Source: Streptomyces sp. NBC_00569 (GTDB lineage: Bacteria; Actinomycetota; Actinomycetes; Streptomycetales; Streptomycetaceae). From it: a DNA stretch of 64,000 bases. A model generated the notes under the pieces. It was not told where the DNA came from and did no database searches. It saw only the letters and a program-made list of their open reading frames with translations. Below are positions 37,485 to 47,049 of the stretch, piece by piece. Location: positions 806,001 to 870,000 of the forward strand of contig NZ_CP107783.1 of assembly GCF_036345255.1 (NCBI RefSeq). Direction: 5' to 3'. Both the position numbers and the translations under genes were made by a program. The stretch's first letter is position 1; the number at the start of each line of letters is the position of its first letter.

Positions 37485-38662
37485 TTACGTCCGCTGCGGG
37501 GGCCGGCCCGTCTCCCTCTCGTACTCCGCATCCGCAGCCTGCCGCAGCGCGCGGTGGCGATGGAGGGCCTGCGGATCTCCGGCCTGTTCGGCGGCCGCCC
37601 GCGCCGCGTCGAGGACTCCGTCCATCCACAGCCGCGAATCCCCTCCAAGTGCTGGTCGCTGACGGCGAGCCACCGCCGAGCCGTGCCGTCGTCGGGCGCG
37701 AGCGGAACCAGGAGGAAGCACTCCTTGACGAAGAGCCGCCACAGCCCCTGCCGCATCCCTTGCTTGTCGGGCGGAAGGTGGCCGGTGGCCTCTTCGAGTG
37801 TGCCCCACGCGCCCGAGGCGTCGTCGGCCCGCCGCTGCAGCCGGGCAAGGGTGAGCAGCCGGCCGGCCCTCTCCCCCGGCCATGACGCGTCACTGATCCC
37901 GACGGCCTCGCGCTGCACCTCAACCGCTTCGGCGAGAAAGCCCAGTTGGGCGAGGTGGAACTGCAGCGTGTTCAGCACGTCCCCGGTACGTGGCTCGCCC
38001 GCGGCCCACTCCGTCATGAAGAGGCGTGACGCCTCGCGCTCCCCGAGGCGCGCGGCATGGTAGGCCCAGTCCTTGAGGCTCTCGTCGGCCGGGGTGGCCG
38101 GGAACCGGGCGCGTTGCTCATCGAGCCACTCGTCGACTGCCGTGTCGGTGTAGCGGGTCGGACCCGAGCCCGAGTCCGATGCGATGTCGCCGAGGATGCG
38201 GTCACGATCGGGGTGTTCGGCGGCCCGTACCGCCTCGACGGCCGCCGCGACACCGCCGGTCAGCAGGTGGTGGATGCGGTAGCCGAGGCCCGTGTCGAAG
38301 CTGATGCTCTTGGCGCTCCAGTGCAGCCACAGATCCTCCACCTGCCGCTGTTCGGCGACCAGAAACCCCGCGAGCAGCAGGTCTGACGCCAGACCCCAGG
38401 GGACGGCTTCCCGGTAGAAGGTGATCTGTTGTCGGAGGAGGAACCGCAGAAGCGGCAGGTCCTCGGGCCGATGGTCGTACTGCAGCGCCCACAGCACCGC
38501 GGAGCGGGCGGCGTAGCCGCGGTCGATCACGCGGCCTCCGTCGGTGCGGTCCGCGGCGAATGCCAGGGCATGCCACGTCTCCGGATCCCGCCGAGCCCGC
38601 TCGAGGTCGTCCCTCGGCCCCCGCAGCAGCCGCTCCTGCTCGTCGGCGACACACGCCGTCAT
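37485..38662 (-). pseudogene. TPR-like helical-repeat protein gene interrupted by a one-base frameshift
   Basis: The ATG at 38662 follows GAGGGGGAG and opens about 340 codons of alpha-helical repeat character (LKDWAYHAARLGEREASRLF, LGFLAEAVEVQREAVGI). Near 37640-37643 the frame changes: LAVSDQHLEG is in frame 1, while the natural continuation DSRLWMDGVLDAARAAAEQA, ending ERETGRPPQRT and TAA at 37485, lies in the next frame. One extra G in the run GAGGGGATT would restore a single gene of about 392 codons. This may be a true mutation or a sequencing error. No function is recognised; it lies directly upstream of the PucR gene and could be its partner. Confidence 0.65.
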
Positions 38663-38721
38663 CGTCTCCCCCTCGCATCTCCCCCGCACCCGAACCCGCC
38701 GATTCAATCAGCATGCTGCCC

Positions 38722-39629
38722 CTACCCCCGAAGGGCCGCCTCGATCTGACGGGTGGCCTGCACGGCGACCCTCGGATGCGTGGCGGCGTACGTGGTGCAG
38801 GCGTTCAGGCCGGTGGCCAGGGCCCACCCACGGACTCGTGTCCACGTCTCGTCGTCCACGCCGAGCGCCTCGCGGAACACGGCCCGGCTCGCGGCCGACA
38901 TCAGAGTGAAGGCGATCATGAGGTCACGGGCCGGGTCACCTGATCCGAAGCCGCCGAAGTCGATGACCGCGCTGAGACGCCCATCGACGGTCAGCAGATT
39001 GCCGGTGTGGAAGTCACCGTGGAACCAGACCGGAGGCCGGTCCCACGCCGGAGCGCTCAGTGCCGTCTCCCAGACATCGGTCATCGCTCCCGCGCCGAAC
39101 TCGTCACCGGCCTCCGCGATCGCCGCCCGCGTCGCGGCGTCACGGTCGGCCAACGAGCCACCGGAGCAGTCCAGAAGACCGTCGAGGGCGCCCTCCGCCG
39201 GTCCCGCCTGTGGGGTGAACCGCTGAAGCGCGAGCAGGAACTCCGCCAACTGGACCGCGGCCTCGGACGATTCGGCCAACGCCTCGACGGTCGCCACCTC
39301 GCCGTCCAGCCACCTCGACACCGACCAGGGCCACGGGTAGCCGAACCCTGGCTCCCCCACCCCCACCGGCACGGGGACGGCGAGCGGCAGGTGCGGCGCG
39401 AGCCGGGGCAGCCACTCGTACTCCTTCGCGGCCTGTCCGATGACACCCGCACTCCGGGGAAGCCGTACGGAGAGCTCGTCACCGAGCCGGTAGATCACGT
39501 GATCCGAACCGCCGGGTCCACCAACTTCAGCGGCAGTCCCGCCCATCGGGGAAACTCCCGGTCGACCAGACTCCGGACCAGAGCCTCGCCGATCGCGGGG
39601 CGGGCATCCGCGGAGTCCGTCGTCGCCAA
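38722..39629 (-). pseudogene. Aminoglycoside phosphotransferase-family gene with a one-base frameshift
   Basis: The C-terminal 250 residues are a clean APH kinase-like fold: GSDHVIYRLGDELSVRLPR (ATP-binding part), VWFHGDFHTGNLL (catalytic Asp and Asn) and VIDFGGFGSGDPARDLMIAF (metal-binding Asp). The expected N-terminus, starting at a TTG at 39629 after GAGGAG and reading DSADARPAIGEALVRSLVDR, then GLPLKLVDP, is in a different frame. The switch is near 39512 in CCCGGCGG, and one added G would repair it. If the base is real, the kinase lacks its N-terminal lobe start. The substrate is unknown; the family includes antibiotic and small-molecule kinases. Confidence 0.7.
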
Positions 39630-39754
39630 GCGCAGCTCCTCGCACCGGCCCGCCTCAGCGGCAGGCGTTCCGAGCCATCACAGCCGTTCGCCGCCGCACC
39701 CGTCCACCGGTTTTCCCCCACGCCCCGCCCCCGCCAGACCCCTGACACAGACCC

Positions 39755-40501
39755 CTAACACGCTTCCGGGTTCGGCAGACGCGCCTCGATGCCGTCGAGC
39801 AGGAACGTCAGACTGAGGGCGAACTGCTCGTCCATGTCGGGCCCGGACGGTTCCTCCATCCATCGCGCCAGCAGTTCGTGCCCGCCCTGTTCCGCCACTC
39901 CCCTGACCGCGTTGACCGCCGCGGTCAGCCGCTCCGGGGTGTCGATTCCCAGCCGGCGGCGCATGGCGTGTTCCTCGGCCTCCTGCTGTGCGCCGCCGAA
40001 GACATGGCGGTCGAGCAGGGCGGCGTACGCGACGGCCTCACCCAGTGCGGCGCCCCGCTCCACGAGCACCCGCAGCTGGAACTCGGTGCGGCGCAGCATA
40101 TGGGGACCCAGAGGGGGGCGGGTCGGGACGAGCTGCGCGAACCACAGGTGCCTCTTCGCCATGGCCCAGCTCTCCGTGGCGATCCCCCGCAGGTCGGCGC
40201 GCCAGTCGGGGCCCGGCTCCGCGGGCACGGGAATCTCCGCGGTGGCGGCGTCGAGCATCAGGTCGACGAGTCCGTCCTTGCTCATCACATGGCGGTAGAG
40301 CGCCATCGGTGTGTACGGCCCGAGGCGTCGGGCGACCGCGGCCATGGTCAGGGCCTCCGCTCCGCCCTCGTCGGCGACGGCCGTCGCGGCCCGCACGATG
40401 TCGTCCCGCTCCAGCGGGCTCTGCCGGCGCTTCGGCGGCTCCGCACGGGTCCAGATCAAGGGCGTACCGAAGTCTCCGGCCGCTGTCCGCTCGTCCTTCA
40501 T
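39755..40501 (-). CDS. TetR-family regulator of the adjacent glycosidase gene
   Basis: A protein of 248 residues. The helix-turn-helix (about 35-85) reads IVRAATAVADEGGAEALTMA and LGPYTPMALYRHVMSKDGLVD. The C-terminal region resembles the TetR_C-type ligand domain (ELLARWMEEPSG, FALSLTFLLDGIEARL). It is divergent from the glycosidase gene at 40563, with 61 bases between the starts. That gap contains a perfect palindrome and an overlapping half-repeat, consistent with autoregulation and repression of the glycosidase. Confidence 0.9.
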   Translation of the reverse strand: MKDERTAAGDFGTPLIWTRAEPPKRRQSPLERDDIVRAATAVADEGGAEALTMAAVARRLGPYTPMALYRHVMSKDGLVDLMLDAATAEIPVPAEPGPDWRADLRGIATESWAMAKRHLWFAQLVPTRPPLGPHMLRRTEFQLRVLVERGAALGEAVAYAALLDRHVFGGAQQEAEEHAMRRRLGIDTPERLTAAVNAVRGVAEQGGHELLARWMEEPSGPDMDEQFALSLTFLLDGIEARLPNPEAC

Positions 40502-40508
40502 GGTTACA

Positions 40509-40542
40509 GTTTATGTCATCAGCTAGTGTTTATGACATAAAC
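40509..40542. promoter_or_regulatory. TetR operator region
   Basis: GTTTATGACATAAAC (40528-40542) is a perfect 15-bp palindrome. In addition, GTTTATGTCAT at 40509-40519 is the exact inverted complement of ATGACATAAAC at 40532-40542, so a second, longer dyad overlaps the first. The region is strikingly AT-rich for this DNA and lies between the divergent TetR and glycosidase genes. Confidence 0.75.
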
Positions 40543-40562
40543 GTAAGCGTGAGGAGAGCGTC

Positions 40563-41987
40563 ATGGAGGCAACCGCCGCACCCGCCGGGATCCGGCTCGG
40601 CATCGTCAGGGGGATCAGCTACGGCATGTTCGGCAAGCCGGATCCCTTCGTCCCGCAGATCCGGGCACTGGGCGGTTCGCTGGTGCGTGTCTACGTCTAC
40701 TGGGGACAGGTCGAGCCGGAGCCCGGTCGCTACGACTGGACCGTGGTGGACGCGATCCTCGACCAGTTGGACCCGGGCGACGAGGCATGGGTCACGGTCT
40801 GTTCGAGCTCGTCCTGGGCCACCAGGAACCCTTCGGCGTTCCTCCCGTCCTCGCCGGCACGTGACACCGCGCAGTACGCGCGCTTCGTGCGCCACCTGGT
40901 GACCCATTGCAGAGGCCGAATCGACTACTGGCAGTGCAACAACGAGCCGAGCAACACGGGCCTCCTCTGGGACGGCACCGCGCCCGAGTACGTCGAGCAG
41001 CTGACGGCGTTCACGCGCGCGGTGCGTGACGCCGACCCCGGCGCGCGGATCGTCCTCGGCGGCTGCGGCTACGACGTGCTGTCGAGCCCGCCCGGAAGCG
41101 AGGAGCGCGCCTTCTTCGACCACGTGGTGGAGCACGGCCGCGACGCGTTCGACCTCTTCTCCGTGCACCTGTACGGCGACCCGCACGACATCCCGGAACA
41201 CGTGGAGTCCGTACGCGCGATGATGCGCCGGCACGGCTACGAACGGCCTGTGGTGGCCGGTGAGTACAACGGGCCGACCCTGTTCGAGTTCCCCGAGGCG
41301 CAGGCCGTCTTCCAGCGGGAGATGATGGCGGCGTTCACGTCCCCCGCCACCGGTGCTCAGGCGGAGCCGCCGGACCGCAGCACCATGCGGGCGCTGTACG
41401 CCCGGGCGGCCGAACTCCCCGACTCTCTGCGGATGTTCCTCGAGGACTGCCCTCCGGAACTCACCGCGCGCAGGGACCGGATCAACTGCCGCCAGGTCGT
41501 GACCCGCAACGTTCTCGCCCTGGCCGCCGGCGTGACCCGCACCGTGTGCTGGAACCTCGCGCCCGAGATCCCCGGCTACCGCGACCGGCTGAACATGATG
41601 GGATTCCTGTTCGGCAAGCTCGCCCTGCTCGACTACGACGGACCGGAGCTGTCCGTACGCCATCCTTCGGCCGACGCGTTCGCCCGTCTGGCCGGACATC
41701 TGGACGGCGCCGACGGCGTGCGCCGGCTCGCGGCCGGGGACCGTCCTCACCTGTACGTCTTCGAGGTGTCTCGGCCCGGGCGCGGCCCGCTGGAGGTCGT
41801 GTGGACGGCAGGGGACGTGTTCACCGGCGAGGACGCGCCGCCCACACGGATCGAACGTCCCTGGCCGCATGCGGAGGCTCACGCCGTGGACGCGTTCGGG
41901 GTCGCCGTGCCGGTGACGCGTGACGGGTCGCTGGTCCGCTTCCCCGCGTCCGTGACCCCCGTGTTCCTGTCCGCCTGGCCGGCATAG
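40563..41987 (+). CDS. Clan-A-like glycoside hydrolase
   Basis: A protein of 474 residues from the ATG at 40563 after AGGAGAG. There is no signal peptide, so it is probably cytoplasmic. The TIM-barrel pattern has a likely acid/base Glu128 in WQCNNEPSN and a nucleophile Glu234 in VVAGEYNGP, about 106 residues apart as in retaining GH-A enzymes (GH5, GH39 and relatives). GGSLVRVYVYWGQVEPEPG matches the usual first strands. The C-terminal 100 residues look like a beta-sandwich. It is under a divergent TetR gene with an obvious operator. The substrate is unknown; a plant or microbial oligosaccharide is likely. Confidence 0.75.
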   Translation: MEATAAPAGIRLGIVRGISYGMFGKPDPFVPQIRALGGSLVRVYVYWGQVEPEPGRYDWTVVDAILDQLDPGDEAWVTVCSSSSWATRNPSAFLPSSPARDTAQYARFVRHLVTHCRGRIDYWQCNNEPSNTGLLWDGTAPEYVEQLTAFTRAVRDADPGARIVLGGCGYDVLSSPPGSEERAFFDHVVEHGRDAFDLFSVHLYGDPHDIPEHVESVRAMMRRHGYERPVVAGEYNGPTLFEFPEAQAVFQREMMAAFTSPATGAQAEPPDRSTMRALYARAAELPDSLRMFLEDCPPELTARRDRINCRQVVTRNVLALAAGVTRTVCWNLAPEIPGYRDRLNMMGFLFGKLALLDYDGPELSVRHPSADAFARLAGHLDGADGVRRLAAGDRPHLYVFEVSRPGRGPLEVVWTAGDVFTGEDAPPTRIERPWPHAEAHAVDAFGVAVPVTRDGSLVRFPASVTPVFLSAWPA

Positions 41988-42039
41988 CCGCCCGGCCGCC
42001 GCACGGAAGCCGTCGGCTCAGGCATGCGAAGATCGCCCG

Positions 42040-42459
42040 ATGACGACTCAAGGCAGCGGCGGCCCCACCGAGTACGTACGGTTCCAGGCGGTCACGCCGA
42101 ACGAGCGGGGCCACTTCACGGGCGTGTTCGGTCTGGTCAACCGCCTCGGCCGCGCGGGCAGGCTCAGCGAGGAGCAGGAACTCTTCCGGCGCGAGAACAA
42201 CGCCTGGTACGACCTCGCGTACCCCGACCCGTCGAACGTGGACCCGACGGTCTACGACCCGGCGGTCAACCCCACGGCCACCGCCTGGTTCAAGCCGACG
42301 GCGACGCACCTCATAGAGCGCGTCGACGGCTACCTGGAGATCCTCGCCGCACACGGGGTCGAATGCCGCGTCGTCCGGTCCACCGACCCGGGCCACGTCG
42401 TCTACGAGGACGACGTCCAGGTCGTCGTGACCCGGCGCGAACCCCGCCCCGTAGGGTGA
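42040..42459 (+). CDS. Hypothetical protein
   Basis: A protein of 139 residues, soluble, with no catalytic motif. The middle contains ELFRRENNAWYDLAYPDPSN and TAWFKPTATHLIERVDGYLE, and it ends with a beta-like VVYEDDVQVVVTRREP. The composition suggests a small alpha/beta protein. The next gene in the same direction starts seven bases later, and the two are probably expressed in series, though the second may have its own leaderless promoter. No family is recognised. Confidence 0.6.
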   Translation: MTTQGSGGPTEYVRFQAVTPNERGHFTGVFGLVNRLGRAGRLSEEQELFRRENNAWYDLAYPDPSNVDPTVYDPAVNPTATAWFKPTATHLIERVDGYLEILAAHGVECRVVRSTDPGHVVYEDDVQVVVTRREPRPVG

Positions 42460-42465
42460 CCGATC

Positions 42466-43569
42466 GTGGAAGACGTAATGGATGACCCCGTCCGCCTCGA
42501 CTGGGATCAGGTCGAGGCGCGCGCGGCACGCGGTGACACCTCGTATCTGCGGGAGTTGGGGGCGCGGCTCGCCGACCGGCACGAGGCCGCCGCCGAGCGG
42601 GCACGGGAGTACGGACGCCATCTGGCCCATGTCGTACGCGTACTTGCTCTCACCCGCGGACGTGACAGCCTCACGCAGTTGCTCCGGCTCCTCGACGAGG
42701 CGTCGACCGGCCTCCACCCGCGCATCGTCGCTTCGCTCCTCGCCGAGCACCAGGAGCCCGCCGACCTGGCGGCCGTCGTGTTCGAGCGCCCCCGCACGGA
42801 CCGTCTCGACGAGCTGCGGGGCTGTCTCTTCCACGAGTTGATCCTTCGCGGCGTGGACGTCGACGACTTCCGGCCGCTGCGTACCTGGACGATCGTCCGG
42901 CCGGGCTGGTCCGCCCTCGCGTGGCTGCCCGACCGGCTCCGCGCCATGGAGACCGCCGTCGACTTCCCCAGCCGCTCACTGCGCGGCTCCGCCAGAGGCG
43001 GCGGATCGGGCCTGCCCACCGAGGGCCGGATGGATCCGCCCACACCGCGCACGACCCTGCGTTCCGCGCTCCCGGACGTCGCCACCACGGCCGTGCACAC
43101 GAGCATCGTCGCCGCCCCGGAGGCCGGGGACTGGGGTGGCCACGGGGCCTGGGTCTTCCGCCTCGACGAGGCCATCACGCCGGAGCAGGTGCCCGCTCTC
43201 CTCCCGACCCTTCCCATGCCCTGCGTCGACGGGCTCGGCCCCACGGCCCGCTTCGAGATCGCGGCCCGCCCGGTGGACGAGATCTGGCGGCTGCTCTTCG
43301 CCACGGCGTCGATGGGCGGCATGTACGGCGAGGGCGTACACGGTGCCTACGGACGGCTCTGGGCCTGGCGTTCGCTGGCAGGCCTCAGCGGGACCGCCGA
43401 GGGCGCGAGCGCCGAGGACGTCGAGCGCCACGCGAGCCAGAGCACGTGGTTCCACTTCGAGGCCGACGCGGAGTGGTTCCACAACGACGTCTGCGCCGAC
43501 TACGGCATCGCCGCGCTCTCGCCCGACCGTCGCCGGCTCGCCGTCCTCGCCGCCACGGACACCGACTGA
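42466..43569 (+). CDS. DUF6183-like protein
   Basis: A protein of 367 residues from the GTG at 42466. TAGGGT at 42452-42457 overlaps the upstream stop and ends eight bases before this GTG, consistent with leaderless expression; an internal ATG at 42478 is an alternative. The C-terminal half has the pattern of DUF6183 proteins: GHGAWVFRLDEAITPEQVPA, EIWRLLFATASMGGMYGEG, HGAYGRLWAWRSLAGLSG and WFHFEADAEWFHNDV. The N-terminal half is helical. Molecular function is unknown. It ends six bases before the convergent SpoIIE-type phosphatase gene. Confidence 0.65.
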   Translation: MEDVMDDPVRLDWDQVEARAARGDTSYLRELGARLADRHEAAAERAREYGRHLAHVVRVLALTRGRDSLTQLLRLLDEASTGLHPRIVASLLAEHQEPADLAAVVFERPRTDRLDELRGCLFHELILRGVDVDDFRPLRTWTIVRPGWSALAWLPDRLRAMETAVDFPSRSLRGSARGGGSGLPTEGRMDPPTPRTTLRSALPDVATTAVHTSIVAAPEAGDWGGHGAWVFRLDEAITPEQVPALLPTLPMPCVDGLGPTARFEIAARPVDEIWRLLFATASMGGMYGEGVHGAYGRLWAWRSLAGLSGTAEGASAEDVERHASQSTWFHFEADAEWFHNDVCADYGIAALSPDRRRLAVLAATDTD

Positions 43570-43574
43570 CCGAA

Positions 43575-46367
43575 TCAGAAATCCGGTTCGACCCACTGAT
43601 CCAGGAAGTCGTCGCCGAGGTCCGCTGTGGGTTCCGGCTCCGCGGCGTGCGGGGACAGCTCGGCCCAGATCACCTTGCCGCGCGGCGAATAGCGCGTTCC
43701 CCAGCGTTCGGCGTAGTGGGCGACGAGGAACAGTCCTCGTCCGCCCTCGTCGGTGGTGGCGGCCCGGCGCAGATGGGGTGCCGTGCTGCTGCCGTCGGAG
43801 ACCTCGCAGATGAGGTTGCGGTCGTACAGCAGGCGGACCTTGACGGGCTGGGTGCCGTGGCGGATGGCGTTGGTGATGAGCTCGCTGAGGACGAGCTCGG
43901 CGGAGAACCCGATCTCGTCAAGGCCCCACGATTCGAGCTGGCGCAGGCACCCGGAGCGTACGGGTGCGACAGCCGCCGGGTCGGAGGGCACATCCCGTTC
44001 GGCGACGCGGCCGGGGTCGAGGAGCCGGGTGCGGGCCACCATCAGGGCGACGTCGTCGTCGGGCCGTTCCGGCATCACCGCGTCGAGGACCTGCGTGCAG
44101 GTCTCCTGCGGCGTGCGGTCCGCGCCGTGGGAGAGGACGGCGCGCAGCATCTCGACGCCCGTGTCGAAATCGCGGTGGCGGTCCTCGATCAAACCGTCCG
44201 TGTAGAGCACGAGTTGGGACCCTTCGGGCAGAACCAGTTCAAGAGTCTCGATCGGCATGCTGTCGCCGAGCCCGAGGGGCGGCGACACGGGTACGTCGAG
44301 GAGGGTGACCATGCCGTCGGGAAGGACCACGGCCGGGCCCGGGTGCCCGGACGAGGCCATTGTCACGTGTCCGGTGACCGCGTCGTAGATCGCGTAGAGG
44401 CAGGTCGCCCCGACGATGCGGGCGCCGTCGCCCTCGCTGTCGTCGTCGCGTGCCGCGTCGGCGTCGATGCGGGCGACCTGATCGTCGAGGTGGCTCAGGA
44501 GTTCGTCGGGGGTCAGGTCGAGGGACGAGAAGTTGTGGACGGCGGTGCGCAGCTGCCCCATCGTGGCCGCCGCGCGCACACCGTGCCCGACGACGTCACC
44601 GACGACGAGGGCGACGCGGGCGCCGGGCAGCGGAATGAGGTCGAACCAGTCGCCCCCGACCCCCGCCTCGGCGGGCAGGTACCGGTGGGCGACCTCGAGC
44701 GCGGACTGCTCGGGGAGCTCGCCGGGCAGCAGGCTGCGCTGCAGGGTGACGGCCATGGCGTGTTCGCGGGTGAAGCGGCGGGCGTTGTCGATCGCCACGG
44801 CGGCGCGGGCCGCCAGCTCCTCGGCGGTCGACAGGTCCTCCGCCTCGAAGGACCCGGTGCCCTCCACGCGCCAGAAGTTCGCGAGGCCGAGCACGACGCC
44901 GCGCGCCTTCAGGGGCACGCTGATCAGTGAACGGATGCCGTGTTCCAGAATGCGCCGGGCCCGTTCGGGGTCCTGCATGCGCCAGGCGCGTGCCGCGCCC
45001 AGATCCTCCTCGAGTACCGCGTGGCCGGTGCTCATGGACTTCGCCATCGGCGTCGAGGGGACGAACCGGATCAGTTCGCCCACGGGGTAGAACACGTCCT
45101 TGCGCGAGATGCCCGTCACTGCCGTGCGGCGCATTTCGGCGATGTCTCCGCCGGGCTCACCGCCCCGCATGACACCGTCCAGGAGTTCGACGGAGGCGAC
45201 GTCGGCGAAGCGGGGGACCGCGACCTGGGACAGTTCCTCCGCCGTGCGGACGACATCCAGGGTCGTGCCGATGCGCACGCCCGCGTCGTACAGGAGTTGC
45301 AGGCGTTCCCTGGCCGCCTGTGCCCTGCCCGCGAGGGCCCGCAGCTCGGTGGAGTCCCGCAGTGTCACCGCGTTGCCGGCGGGCCCTCCGTACATGGCGG
45401 TCGACCGCACGTTCACCGCGAGCAGGCGGTCGCCCGCGCGGTGCACCTCGTCGGTCACGACACGTTCCGTGACGAGGAGTTCGGCCATGTGCGGGGGGAG
45501 GCCGAGCTCCGCGACGGCTTGCCCTTCCGCACCCGGGGGCAGTCCGAGGAGCCGTTTCGCCTCGTCGTTGGCGAGCAGCAGGCGGCCGTCCCCGCTGGTG
45601 ATGAGCACGCCTTCCTTCACGGCGTGCAGGACCGCGTCATGGTGCTCGTACATGCGCGAGAGCTGGGCGGGGTCCAGGCCGTGGGTCTGACGCCGCACCC
45701 TCTTGCTCACGAGGACCGAACCGGCCGTCACGACGAGTAGCGCGCCGACGGCGGACCCCACGAGCAGGGGCAGTCTGTCCGACACCCCGGCGTTCACGTT
45801 CTCCACGGTGATCCCGACGCTCACGAGACCGACGACGGAGCCGTCGGTGTCGGTGACCGGGACGGTCGTGTTCACGGCTGGGCCGATGGATGTGTTGAAG
45901 GTGCTGGTGACCGTATGGCCGGCGAGCGCGGGCTCGAACGAGCCGACCACGCGCTTGCCGATCAGACGCGGGTCGGGGTGGGACCAGCGGATGCCCTCCG
46001 GGCTGAACGTCACGACGTAGCCGACACCGGTCGCCTTGCGGGTCGCCTCCGAGCTGGGCTGGAGCACGGCGCCGGGGTCGGCGGACTTCATGGCGGCCAG
46101 CGTCCCCGGGGAGTGGGCGAAGGACTCGGCGGTCGCGACCGAGCGCTGACTGGCCTCCCTCATGGCGGAGTCCCTGGCCTGGAGCACGAGTGCCGTGCCG
46201 GCCGCGACGACGAGCAGCACGGTCAGTGTCAGCTGCAGCAGAAACACCTGGCCTGCGACGCTGTGCACGCTGACGAGGGAGCGGAGGCTCTGTCCCCAGG
46301 AGGGCTGTGGATCCCCGGAAACAGCGCCCCCCTGTCGGGCGGCAGGCCGCCCGAGGGACTGCGTCAT
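43575..46367 (-). CDS. Membrane sensor SpoIIE-type PP2C phosphatase with ATPase domain
   Basis: A protein of 930 residues with domains in order: a helix near 40-62; an extracytoplasmic CitA/DcuS-like sensor (about 65-195, GYVVTFSPEGIRWSHPDPRL); a second helix near 200-222; PAS (about 245-340, LLLANDEAKRLLGLPPGA); GAF (about 360-545); PP2C/SpoIIE (about 560-775, GGDWFDLIPLPGARVALVVG, TDGLIEDRHRDFDTG); and a C-terminal HATPase_c-type anti-sigma-like domain (about 795-905, LSELITNAIRHG, GGRGLFLVAHYAERWG). It should sense an extracellular ligand and dephosphorylate an anti-anti-sigma factor. No partner STAS gene is adjacent. The domain order is standard for streptomycetes. Confidence 0.92.
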   Translation of the reverse strand: MTQSLGRPAARQGGAVSGDPQPSWGQSLRSLVSVHSVAGQVFLLQLTLTVLLVVAAGTALVLQARDSAMREASQRSVATAESFAHSPGTLAAMKSADPGAVLQPSSEATRKATGVGYVVTFSPEGIRWSHPDPRLIGKRVVGSFEPALAGHTVTSTFNTSIGPAVNTTVPVTDTDGSVVGLVSVGITVENVNAGVSDRLPLLVGSAVGALLVVTAGSVLVSKRVRRQTHGLDPAQLSRMYEHHDAVLHAVKEGVLITSGDGRLLLANDEAKRLLGLPPGAEGQAVAELGLPPHMAELLVTERVVTDEVHRAGDRLLAVNVRSTAMYGGPAGNAVTLRDSTELRALAGRAQAARERLQLLYDAGVRIGTTLDVVRTAEELSQVAVPRFADVASVELLDGVMRGGEPGGDIAEMRRTAVTGISRKDVFYPVGELIRFVPSTPMAKSMSTGHAVLEEDLGAARAWRMQDPERARRILEHGIRSLISVPLKARGVVLGLANFWRVEGTGSFEAEDLSTAEELAARAAVAIDNARRFTREHAMAVTLQRSLLPGELPEQSALEVAHRYLPAEAGVGGDWFDLIPLPGARVALVVGDVVGHGVRAAATMGQLRTAVHNFSSLDLTPDELLSHLDDQVARIDADAARDDDSEGDGARIVGATCLYAIYDAVTGHVTMASSGHPGPAVVLPDGMVTLLDVPVSPPLGLGDSMPIETLELVLPEGSQLVLYTDGLIEDRHRDFDTGVEMLRAVLSHGADRTPQETCTQVLDAVMPERPDDDVALMVARTRLLDPGRVAERDVPSDPAAVAPVRSGCLRQLESWGLDEIGFSAELVLSELITNAIRHGTQPVKVRLLYDRNLICEVSDGSSTAPHLRRAATTDEGGRGLFLVAHYAERWGTRYSPRGKVIWAELSPHAAEPEPTADLGDDFLDQWVEPDF

Positions 46368-46475
46368 ATCCCCTTTGTAGCACTGTGCGTAATCGGGGGC
46401 GAAGCGCCGGCCGGGGATTCACAGAGGGCAGCAATAGCGAGGAGTTCGCTCACGAGGTGTGACCCGACAGGCGCG

Positions 46476-46907
46476 TCAGCCTGCCTGGGACCCGTACACG
46501 CGCGTGACATTCATCGTCATGAGCACCCTGCGGTCCGCCACCATCACCGACCGGTACTCGTCCCAGTCGGGATGCTCTCCGGACGCGGCGCGGTAATAGT
46601 TGACGAGGGCGTCGACCTCAGGGCCGTTCGGGTCATTTCCCGGTCCGACGAGCGTCACCGGGCCCTCGGCCGTGGCCCACGACCAGCCGTCGGCGCTGGT
46701 GACCTCCAGCGCGGCGCGCGGGTCGCGCCGCAGATTCGCCGTCTTGGCCCGCCCCTCGGTCATCGAGACGACGAGAACACCGGCCTCCTCGTCGTAGAAG
46801 GGCATGACGGGGGAAAGCTGAGGCAGGCCGTCCGACTTGATCGTGGCGAGAACACCGAGTCGGCTCTGGGCGAGGAGCGTGCGCGGGTTGAACGAAGTGT
46901 CGGTCAT
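46476..46907 (-). CDS. PPOX-type flavin/F420-binding oxidoreductase
   Basis: A protein of 143 residues (MTDTSFNPRTLLAQSRLGVL at the start) with the split-barrel FMN-binding pattern of the pyridoxamine-phosphate-oxidase-like superfamily: LATIKSDGLPQLSPVMPFYD, RAKTANLRRDPRAALEV and WATAEGPVTLVG. Actinobacterial members of this size often use F420. No ribosome-binding site is clear before the ATG at 46907, so expression may be leaderless or weak. The partner and substrate are unknown. Confidence 0.8.
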   Translation of the reverse strand: MTDTSFNPRTLLAQSRLGVLATIKSDGLPQLSPVMPFYDEEAGVLVVSMTEGRAKTANLRRDPRAALEVTSADGWSWATAEGPVTLVGPGNDPNGPEVDALVNYYRAASGEHPDWDEYRSVMVADRRVLMTMNVTRVYGSQAG

Positions 46908-47049
46908 ATACAGAACCAAGTCCCGATCCGATGCCTCTATTCCCCTCGGACACACGCTCACCGCGTCGCAGGACCGGCCCCCGCAGCCCCGCAGCGCGTG
47001 GATGGGAGACTGGTCTGCCGTTGGGGGCTTCGAGGGGATGGACGGGATC

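Noticed and set aside
36347..38707. A 786-residue TPR-PucR fusion regulator
   Set aside because: The middle segment has the composition of an out-of-frame shadow, and a better ribosome-binding site and GTG start exist for the PucR part at 37405.
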